Origin: SIG480 sp045595605
GTDB taxonomy: Bacteria; Bacillota; Clostridia; Oscillospirales; JAAYXM01
Reading direction: 5' to 3'
NCBI GenBank assembly: GCA_045595605.1
Contig: JAZOAS010000112.1
Coordinates: forward strand, 1-20,528
Length of the DNA stretch: 20,528 nucleotides
The notes under the pieces were generated by a model that saw only the letters and a program-made list of their open reading frames with translations, was not told the DNA's origin and searched no databases. Shown here in pieces: positions 13,957-19,235 of this stretch; position 1 is the stretch's first letter; each line of letters starts with the position of its first letter. The position numbers and the translations under genes are program-made.

Positions 13957-13985
13957 AGTATAGCATATATGGAAATAAAGTGCAA
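13957..13985 (-). promoter_or_regulatory. Promoter of the small-RNA candidate
   Basis: TTGCAC (13980-13985), 17-base spacer, TATACT (13957-13962) on the minus strand, with TGC before the -10 as an extended element. The -35 box adjoins the U-tract of the preceding terminator. The predicted start, G13950, is the first base of the long hairpin. Confidence 0.7.
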
Positions 13986-14029
13986 GAAAAAGCAAAAAGC
14001 AGAAACCCGCTTTTGCGGATCTCTGCTTT
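13986..14029 (-). terminator. Terminator behind the tRNA-Pro tail copy
   Basis: On the minus strand AAAGCAGA pairs with TCTGCTTT (13996-14003 with 14022-14029), and inside it CCGC pairs with GCGG around a 4-base loop, followed by TTTTTGCTTTTTC. It is a diverged copy of the terminator at 14172-14213, with changes on both arms that keep the pairing. Confidence 0.85.
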
Positions 14030-14030
14030 C

Positions 14031-14061
14031 TGGTTCGAGTGACAGGAGTCGAACCTGCGGA
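14031..14061 (-). pseudogene. tRNA-Pro 3' fragment (T arm, acceptor 3' strand and CCA)
   Basis: On the minus strand this reads TTCCGCAGGTTCGACTCCTG followed by TCACTCGAACCA: a complete T arm, acceptor 3' strand and encoded CCA, nearly identical to the intact tRNA-Pro 184 bases away. A CGAGTG at 14106-14111 could pair with its CACTCG, but no D arm or 7-base anticodon loop lies between. I therefore call it a truncated copy, not a working tRNA. Confidence 0.75.
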
Positions 14062-14164
14062 AGTGCGTATGCTTTGCATACTCGCTTCCGAGAGTGGGAT
14101 GTCCCCACTCGCTCGCCGATGAATCGGCAACCGCTCGGGGATGACAACAAGAGTCCGCAGGTTC
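14051..14164. repeat. 114-bp hairpin-rich segment with 11-bp inverted ends
   Basis: Ends are GAACCTGCGGA (14051-14061) and its exact complement TCCGCAGGTTC (14154-14164). Between them are three compact hairpins: 14058-14090 (6 + 6 pairs with a 3x3 internal loop), 14092-14110 (GAGTGGG/CCCACTC) and 14115-14128 (GCCGA/TCGGC). One end is the T arm of the tRNA-Pro fragment. It is GC-rich against AT-rich flanks. It has the look of a small non-coding mobile or extragenic palindromic element, but no target-site duplication is clear. Confidence 0.6.
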
Positions 14165-14171
14165 TCTGAAC

Positions 14172-14213
14172 AAAAACAAAAGACAGAAACCCACTTCAGT
14201 AGATTTCTGTCTT
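14172..14213 (-). terminator. Terminator of tRNA-Pro
   Basis: A perfect 10-bp stem AAGACAGAAA/TTTCTGTCTT (14180-14189 with 14204-14213), 14-base loop, then TTGTTTTTG on the minus strand, starting one base after the CCA end of the tRNA. Confidence 0.85.
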
Positions 14214-14214
14214 C

Positions 14215-14291
14215 TGGTCCGAGTGACAGGAGTCGAACCTGCGGCCTCTTGAACCCCATTCAAGCGCGCTACCAAGCTGCGCTACACCCGG
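14215..14291 (-). tRNA. tRNA-Pro (anticodon GGG)
   Basis: A 77-base tRNA with all arms. The acceptor is CCGGGTG/CACTCGG (one G-U), the D stem GCGC/GCGC, the anticodon stem CTTGA/TCAAG with loop ATGGGGT (anticodon GGG), the T arm GCAGG-TTCGACT-CCTGT, discriminator A and an encoded CCA. GGG reads CCC and CCU codons for proline. It has its own promoter (14306-14334) and terminator. Confidence 0.96.
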
Positions 14292-14305
14292 ATGTCAACT
14301 ATGAA

Positions 14306-14334
14306 AGTATATCATACCTTTTATAAAGTTTCAA
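14306..14334 (-). promoter_or_regulatory. Promoter of tRNA-Pro
   Basis: TTGAAA (14329-14334), 17-base spacer, TATACT (14306-14311) with extended -10 (TGA before the hexamer) on the minus strand, 15 bases upstream of the mature tRNA 5' end. Confidence 0.78.
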
Positions 14335-14414
14335 GTATAATTTATAAAAATTTGAAAGTTTCTTATATTACCGGTATCCTCATTATATTTTTCTCTTTTC
14401 GGAACAAAATAGAG

Positions 14415-14420
14415 TATAAT
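14415..14420 (+). promoter_or_regulatory. -10 element for the DUF421-DUF4363 unit
   Basis: A perfect TATAAT 22 bases before the DUF421 ATG. The region 17 bases upstream is only T/C-rich (TCTCTT), so no good -35 is seen. An alternative sigma factor or an activator is possible. Confidence 0.4.
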
Positions 14421-14442
14421 ATATGAGTTTAAGAGGTTTGAT

Positions 14443-15123
14443 ATGACCATTTCATTTGTTCGGACAATAATACTTTATATTCTGATTATTGCCGCTTTGC
14501 GTGCAATGGGTAAGCGCCAGGTTGGTGAGCTCTCCCCTTCTGAATTTGTCGTGACGCTTCTTGTTTCAGAGCTCGCGACAATTCCGATGCAGAGCACATC
14601 AGTCCCGCTTTTGCACGGGGTTATACCGATTCTGACACTGCTCGGGCTTGAAATTATAATATCAACCATATTCATACGAAGCAGGAGAATCAGAAAGTTC
14701 GCAGTCGGAAAAATTAATATCCTAATCGAAAACGGCAAGATAAAACAGGATGAAATGAGGAAACTCCGAATAACACTTGATGAACTACTCGAAGAAATCC
14801 GACTTAAAGGGTTTCTTAATATAAGTGAAATCAAATATGCGATTCTGGAAGCTAATGGCGAGCTCAGCGTCTTCCCTTTTTCGAAAAATGACTCAGTAAC
14901 ACGGGAAGATATGAATATAACTGATGAGAAGAATTTTCTTCCGCATACGATAATCTCTGACGGAGTTTATATCGAAAGCGAAGTGAAGCTTCTCGGTAAA
15001 GACAAAAAATGGGTTTATAAAAAGCTTAAAAAAGAAGGCATTACTTTGGTTGAAGATGTCTTTCTGATGCAGGCAGATACAACCGGAGAAACCCTTATTG
15101 TCAAAAAGGAGAAAAGAAAATGA
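14443..15123 (+). CDS. DUF421 (YetF-type) membrane protein
   Basis: A 226-residue protein of the DUF421/YetF family. Three membrane helices fill the first 80 residues or so, with the family signature ALRAMGKRQVGELSPSEFVV and LLVSELATIPM between helices one and two. The soluble DUF421 domain follows (about 85-215, with GKIKQDEMRKLRITLDELLE and LNISEIKYAILEANGELSV). YetF-type proteins in Bacillus and relatives are linked to spore membranes and spore resistance, which suggests but does not show that this organism sporulates. AAGAGG precedes the ATG. The stop overlaps the next start as ATGA. DUF421 followed by DUF4363 is a recurring clostridial pair. Confidence 0.92.
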   Translation: MTISFVRTIILYILIIAALRAMGKRQVGELSPSEFVVTLLVSELATIPMQSTSVPLLHGVIPILTLLGLEIIISTIFIRSRRIRKFAVGKINILIENGKIKQDEMRKLRITLDELLEEIRLKGFLNISEIKYAILEANGELSVFPFSKNDSVTREDMNITDEKNFLPHTIISDGVYIESEVKLLGKDKKWVYKKLKKEGITLVEDVFLMQADTTGETLIVKKEKRK

Positions 15124-15500
15124 AAGGGATTATCAGTGGCTTGTCGCTTTTTATTCTGATTATTGCGCTATCTGTTATAACGAATTTTCACACCGATAAG
15201 GTTGCAGAGGATATTAACAATTGTTTCATCGGCTGTGAGGATAATATTTTATTAGGAAATTGGGGTTTGGCAGAAGAAAAGATTAAAACAGCGCGTGAAG
15301 TTTTTGTAAAAAAATCTCACGCGCACGAAAGCTATCTTATTCACGAAGACATCGAACGGCTCTCGGACATACTTACAAACATAGAAATTGCAGTTTCTTT
15401 AAAAGACAAAAACGAAAGCTTCTCGAATATCAAAATCTTCAGGAGAAGATTAAGAGAGCTTTCCGAATCGGATAAGCTCTCTTTTAATAACATTCTTTAA
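15120..15500 (+). CDS. DUF4363 protein
   Basis: A 126-residue protein with one N-terminal membrane or uncleaved signal helix (5-22) and a helical, charged remainder outside the membrane. This layout, the HTDKVAEDINNC start of the mature part, the WGLAEEKIKTARE segment and the position behind DUF421 fit DUF4363, a clostridial family of unknown function. It overlaps DUF421 by four bases, so translation is coupled and a complex with it is likely (inference). The gene ends one base before the convergent nrdR stop, and no terminator is seen between them. Confidence 0.82.
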   Translation: MKGIISGLSLFILIIALSVITNFHTDKVAEDINNCFIGCEDNILLGNWGLAEEKIKTAREVFVKKSHAHESYLIHEDIERLSDILTNIEIAVSLKDKNESFSNIKIFRRRLRELSESDKLSFNNIL

Positions 15501-15501
15501 A

Positions 15502-15954
15502 TTATTCGGTTTTCAAGCAGTTGAGCTCGGAAAGGAACGACTCAACATCTTCAAAAGAACGGTAAACCGAAACAAAGCGAACATAAGCAACCTGGTCAAT
15601 TTCTTTGAGGTGCTTCATAATCATTTCGCCGATCTTGCTGCTGGAAACTTCTTTTTCCATTGTGTTCTGAAGAGTCTGTTCAATCTCATTTGCCACTTCT
15701 TCAAGCTTATGGATAGGAACAGGGCGCTTTACACAAGCGCGAAGCATACCCGAAAGGAGCTTGTTTTTATCAAAAAGCTGACGGGAGCCGTCGTTCTTTA
15801 TGACATAAAGCGGCATACTTTCAACTGTTTCGTATGTAGTAAAACGCTTCTGACAGGAAAGACACTCGCGACGGCGACGGATAGACCCGCCACCCTCTGC
15901 CGGTCTTGAGTCAAGAACCTTGCTTTCTAAATAACCGCAAAAAGGACATTTCAT
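15502..15954 (-). CDS. nrdR: NrdR, ribonucleotide reductase repressor
   Basis: A 150-residue transcriptional repressor. The N-terminal zinc ribbon has C3, C6, C31 and C34 (CPFCG and CLSCQ), with the RRRREC and RFTTYE motifs next to it. An ATP-cone (about 47-137) follows, which senses ATP/dATP so that the protein represses nrd operons when dNTP levels are high. The open frame extends two codons to a TTG, but GGAGG lies only two bases from that TTG and eight from the ATG at 15952-15954, so MKCPFCG is the start. It has its own promoter and is convergent with DUF4363. No NrdR boxes were recognised in this window, so its targets lie elsewhere. Confidence 0.97.
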   Translation of the reverse strand: MKCPFCGYLESKVLDSRPAEGGGSIRRRRECLSCQKRFTTYETVESMPLYVIKNDGSRQLFDKNKLLSGMLRACVKRPVPIHKLEEVANEIEQTLQNTMEKEVSSSKIGEMIMKHLKEIDQVAYVRFVSVYRSFEDVESFLSELNCLKTE

Positions 15955-15990
15955 AAACAATACCTCCGAAAAGGAAACTTTACTTTAAAA

Positions 15991-16020
15991 ATGATATCAC
16001 AAATCAGCCATAAATTTCAA
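15991..16020 (-). promoter_or_regulatory. Promoter of nrdR
   Basis: TTGAAA (16015-16020), 18-base spacer, TATCAT (15991-15996) on the minus strand with extended -10 (TGA before the hexamer). Confidence 0.6.
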
Positions 16021-16037
16021 GTGAATTTTAAAAATCG

Positions 16038-16841
16038 TCACATACTTGTAATGTTTTGAAATATATTTTCGAGAAACTCTTTTGACCTTGCAATTTCAGA
16101 TGTGCTTTCAAAGCATTGAGAATACACTTCTATAAGGATATCTCCTCTGTACCCTACGCTGAGAATCTCGTTTTTGAATTTTAAAAAGTCAAACTTTCCG
16201 CTTCCCGGAAGAATGCAATCGTAATCGTCATCAAAGTCGCTAACATGAATATTTAAAAGCTTATTTCCCATTGCTTTCAGATATTCTGAGTAATCAACCC
16301 CTGCACGTCGCGCTTGCTTTAAATCAAGTGTAAAGCCTATATTCTCTACCCTGTCAGCAACGGATTTGATATATACTGGGCTTCTCGATTTACACCACGA
16401 TACATTCTCGAGGCATAAAGTAATTCCGTGTTTTTTCGCGGTATCAGCAAGTGTAGAGAGCGTCTTTTCTGACTCGACAGATAATTCAAAAGCTGAATCA
16501 GAAGCAACACCGTAAAAGCGGTCGCCATGGAATGTAAAGTATTTTACGCCAAGACTGCTTGCAGTTTTAAATACTCTGTTGTATTTTTTGATAGACTCTT
16601 CTGTCCTTCTTTTATATCCCGAAAAGAACAGCACTGCTTCAGCAAAGGCTGTATATGGATGAATTGAAACAATTTCGGCGTCGCCCTTTAATTTATTCAA
16701 TCCGTCAATAAACGGCGCTGAAATCTCCTCGTCGCAGTTATAGAAGAACTCAAAAAGGTCAAAACCCTGCTCTATAAGCGCTTTGAATGAAGCTTCGGTT
16801 TTTTGGGGATACATTACAGCGCTTGAAACACCAATTCGCAT
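16038..16841 (-). CDS. Sugar phosphate isomerase/epimerase-like TIM barrel (AP endonuclease 2 family)
   Basis: A 267-residue protein of the xylose-isomerase-like TIM-barrel superfamily (AP_endonuc_2). Candidate metal ligands fall in the right order: E145 in LCLENVSW, D173 in FTLDLKQA, H199 in NIHVSDFDDD and E238 in ILIEVYSQ, with H61 (SIHPY) and H105 (TFHGD) as likely active-site histidines. This fits a cytoplasmic isomerase, epimerase or hydrolase acting on a sugar or related compound; the substrate cannot be named. It differs from Nfo-type endonuclease IV, which has more histidines and is better conserved. GAGGTG precedes the ATG. The gene starts about 18 bases after the secDF terminator, and no separate promoter is evident, so it may depend on read-through. 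Confidence 0.83.
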   Translation of the reverse strand: MRIGVSSAVMYPQKTEASFKALIEQGFDLFEFFYNCDEEISAPFIDGLNKLKGDAEIVSIHPYTAFAEAVLFFSGYKRRTEESIKKYNRVFKTASSLGVKYFTFHGDRFYGVASDSAFELSVESEKTLSTLADTAKKHGITLCLENVSWCKSRSPVYIKSVADRVENIGFTLDLKQARRAGVDYSEYLKAMGNKLLNIHVSDFDDDYDCILPGSGKFDFLKFKNEILSVGYRGDILIEVYSQCFESTSEIARSKEFLENIFQNITSM

Positions 16842-16858
16842 TATAGCACCTCATAAAG

Positions 16859-16889
16859 AACAAAGGCCTGCACTAAGCAAGCCTTTGTT
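16859..16889 (-). terminator. Terminator after secDF
   Basis: AACAAAGGC and GCCTTTGTT (16881-16889 with 16859-16867) form a 9-bp stem with a 13-base loop that has a further short TGC/GCA stem, followed by CTTTA on the minus strand. The U-tract is short, so termination is probably partial. It lies 7 bases before the ribosome binding site of the isomerase-like gene. Confidence 0.6.
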
Positions 16890-16897
16890 TTATTAAA

Positions 16898-17833
16898 TTA
16901 CTTCGCGTTCTTTGAAAGCTTAACCCAGACCGGACCTGAGATAAACATTGAAGAATAGAGACCTGCAATAATACCGACAATAAGCGGAATAACGAACTGA
17001 CGGATAGAAGGAACACCAAGGACAGCGATCAAAACAACTGCAAGGAGTGTTGTGATTGTGGTGTTGATGCTTCTTGTTGCAGTCTGCCAGATGCTCTGAT
17101 TTACAACATCTGCAAAGCTTGTCTTCTTAAGAACTTTTCTGTTCTCACGAACACGGTCAAAGATAACGATTGTTGCGTTGATAGAATAACCGAGAATTGT
17201 AAGAACAACAGCAATAAATGTCATATTTACCGGAATTCTGAAGATTACATAAGAACCCATAACAACGAAAACGTCATGTGCGAGAGCTACAACTGCAGCA
17301 AGACCGGATCTCCAGTCAAAGCGGAGTGCAATGTAGATGAGCATGCAAAGGATTGCAAGGAGAGCAGAAACGATAGCTGCATTGCGAAGGTCTGCACCCA
17401 TAACCGGGTCAACATTATCAACAGAAAGAATATCAGACGGGATAACTTCGCCAGCTTCATTCTTTGTTGTTCCGTCGTTAAGAGCGTACGCTTCTTTGAG
17501 AGCTGCAAATACTGCATCGCGCTTCTCTGTGTCGAGAGTTGTTGTTTTGATAACGACCTGTGTCTCTTCTGATTTCTGTGCGGAAGCAGCAACGCCTACC
17601 GCTTCTTCTACGAGCTTTTCGATGTTATCAAGCTCTGCCTTGTCGAGCTCTTTATGCATTTCGTATATCATTGTTGTTCCGCCGAGGAAGTCGATATCAA
17701 AGTTGAATGTGTTGACACCGAACGGAAGAAGAATCAACGAAACAATACCAATAAGTGCAAAAATAAGACCTATCGTTCCGAATATGTTGAATTTATCAAC
17801 TATGTTTAATCTGTTCTTTAAATTTTCAAACAT
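16898..17833 (-). CDS. secF: SecF, protein translocase subunit
   Basis: A 311-residue SecF. One membrane helix (about 16-37) comes first, then a periplasm-side domain opening with NFDIDFLGGTTMIYEM, then five helices with the RND-type signature GYSINATIVIFDRVRENR. With SecD it uses the proton gradient to pull exported proteins through SecYEG. A GTG further upstream extends the frame by seven codons, but AAGGAGG lies inside that extension and 8 bases before the ATG at 17831-17833, so MFENLKNRLN is the start. It begins 13 bases after secD. Unlike Bacillus, where SecDF is one fused protein, the two are separate here, as in most Clostridia. Confidence 0.95.
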   Translation of the reverse strand: MFENLKNRLNIVDKFNIFGTIGLIFALIGIVSLILLPFGVNTFNFDIDFLGGTTMIYEMHKELDKAELDNIEKLVEEAVGVAASAQKSEETQVVIKTTTLDTEKRDAVFAALKEAYALNDGTTKNEAGEVIPSDILSVDNVDPVMGADLRNAAIVSALLAILCMLIYIALRFDWRSGLAAVVALAHDVFVVMGSYVIFRIPVNMTFIAVVLTILGYSINATIVIFDRVRENRKVLKKTSFADVVNQSIWQTATRSINTTITTLLAVVLIAVLGVPSIRQFVIPLIVGIIAGLYSSMFISGPVWVKLSKNAK

Positions 17834-17846
17834 TTCATCTTCCTCC

Positions 17847-19145
17847 TTATGCACCGTAAGCCTTAGGTGACTTAATCTTCATATCAACGAGACGGTAAAG
17901 AAGGAAGCGTGAAACGACCAGAACCGTGAACATTGAAATAATGACACCAAGTCCCAATGTGATTGCAAATCCCTTGATTGTTCCCATACCAAAAGCATAG
18001 AGAACGATTGATGCAATGAGGGTTGTGACATTTGAGTCGAGGATAGCTGTGAATGCGCGCTTGAAGCCTGCATCAATTGAAGCCTTAAGAGTTTTACCAA
18101 GACGAAGCTCTTCCTTGATTCGTTCGTAAATAACTACATTAGCATCAACCGCCATACCTATTGAAAGGATGATACCTGCGATGCCCGGAAGTGAAAGGTT
18201 GACATTAAGAAGTGCCATAATGACAATCATAAGAGATGTGTAGAATGCAAGAGAAACGCTTGCAACAACACCTGAAAGTCTGTAAACGATAATCATAAAG
18301 AGCATAACGAGAAGAAGTCCGATAAATCCTGCAAAGAGGCTTGTCTCAAGAGACTTTTCACCAAGTGTCGGTCCAACAGAGCGGAGCTCAATTTCCTCAA
18401 GCTCAAACGGGAGAGCACCCGAACGGATGAGGTTTGCAATCTCTTCTACGACTTCGCCACCTGTTGCAGAAGCGCTTTCTGCACCGCCGAAAGTAATGAT
18501 AGCACTTTCTGAATCAATACCGGTTGAAGCATAAGATGCATCAACAAACGGAACGCTTATGGGCTCACCGTCAAGGCAGATTGCGATGTAGTTCTTGCCT
18601 TCGGAAGCACGAGCTGCAGCCTTCTTTGTAGCATCCTTGAACTTCTCGCGAGCTTCAGCGTTGAGTGTAAGTACTATATGATGCTCGCTCATTCCAACTT
18701 CTGAAACCTGACCGAACTGAGCAACAGCGTTCTCAACATCCTTACCTTCGATGACAACATTGTCATCAGCATCGCGGAATTCGAGAACTGCGGGCTTACC
18801 GAGAAGCGCTACTGCTTCTTCGGTGTCAGTAACAGACGGGATTTCAACTGTAAATCTCTTGTCGCCTACCTGCTGAATGGTAGCTTCTGTGTAACCCTTG
18901 CCGTCGAGTCTTGCACGGAAGATAGTCTTTGTAACTTCCATATCCTCATCTGACGGAGCTGCGCCATCTTCTGTACGAGCTTCGAAAGTGATTGAAGCAC
19001 CGCCTGCAAGGTCAAGACCAAGACGAACGCCTTCTGTTGCGCTCGGAATCTCGAATGCGCCGAAGTTCAAGCCTTTTATCGATGTAAAGATAAAAGCAGC
19101 TATTACAACGAGGACAACGAGAAACCAAAGTATGCCTTTTTTCAT
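17847..19145 (-). CDS. secD: SecD, protein translocase subunit
   Basis: A 432-residue SecD. The first helix (about 5-24) is followed by the conserved GLDLAGGASITFE (43-55), the external P1-type region (about 60-240, with TVEIPSV and GKPAVLEFRD) and a C-terminal block of five membrane helices with SIGMAVDANVVIYERIKEE. It pairs with SecF to finish protein export and to release substrates from SecYEG. At 432 residues it is the short Gram-positive form. GAGGAGG precedes the ATG. It is first gene of secD-secF, with a near-consensus promoter and a hairpin in its leader. Confidence 0.96.
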   Translation of the reverse strand: MKKGILWFLVVLVVIAAFIFTSIKGLNFGAFEIPSATEGVRLGLDLAGGASITFEARTEDGAAPSDEDMEVTKTIFRARLDGKGYTEATIQQVGDKRFTVEIPSVTDTEEAVALLGKPAVLEFRDADDNVVIEGKDVENAVAQFGQVSEVGMSEHHIVLTLNAEAREKFKDATKKAAARASEGKNYIAICLDGEPISVPFVDASYASTGIDSESAIITFGGAESASATGGEVVEEIANLIRSGALPFELEEIELRSVGPTLGEKSLETSLFAGFIGLLLVMLFMIIVYRLSGVVASVSLAFYTSLMIVIMALLNVNLSLPGIAGIILSIGMAVDANVVIYERIKEELRLGKTLKASIDAGFKRAFTAILDSNVTTLIASIVLYAFGMGTIKGFAITLGLGVIISMFTVLVVSRFLLYRLVDMKIKSPKAYGA

Positions 19146-19166
19146 TTGTAATTCCTCCTCTGATTT

Positions 19167-19191
19167 TTGCGCTTTTTGGAAAAATGCGCAA
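19167..19191 (-). promoter_or_regulatory. Hairpin in the secD 5' leader
   Basis: TTGCGC (19186-19191) pairs with GCGCAA (19167-19172), with TTTT/AAAA stacked inside. It would sit within a few bases of the transcript's 5' end. This suggests a stabilising 5' stem; it is too far from the Shine-Dalgarno to block it. It could also end purB read-through, but only AAAAATC follows, with no U-run. Confidence 0.5.
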
Positions 19192-19201
19192 GCACTAAAA
19201 T

Positions 19202-19230
19202 ATTATATCTTTTTTGATTATTTTAGTCAA
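19202..19230 (-). promoter_or_regulatory. Promoter of secD-secF
   Basis: TTGACT (19225-19230), 17-base spacer, perfect TATAAT (19202-19207) on the minus strand, starting just after the purB stop codon. The strongest promoter match in the window. Confidence 0.82.
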
Positions 19231-19235
19231 TGTTT

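Larger units (their letters stand above)
13996..14244 (-). repeat. Direct repeat of tRNA-Pro 3' tail plus terminator, 184 bases apart
   Basis: The block 13996-14060 repeats 14180-14244 with an offset of 184 bases. The tRNA part (14031-14060 against 14215-14244) is 29 of 30 identical; the terminator parts differ more but both fold. Similarity stops sharply after GAACCTGCGG. This implies duplication of the tRNA tail together with its terminator. Confidence 0.85.

Noticed and set aside
14031..14111. A complete unusual tRNA with a long variable arm (CGAGTG at 14106-14111 pairing with CACTCG)
   Set aside because: The acceptor and T arms could form, and GTATGC/GCATAC could mimic a variable arm, but there is no D arm and no 7-base anticodon loop.
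13856..14275. 139-codon minus-strand open frame across the tRNA-Pro region
   Set aside because: It runs through the tRNA, two terminators and hairpins; the RNA features explain the sequence and no start signal precedes it.
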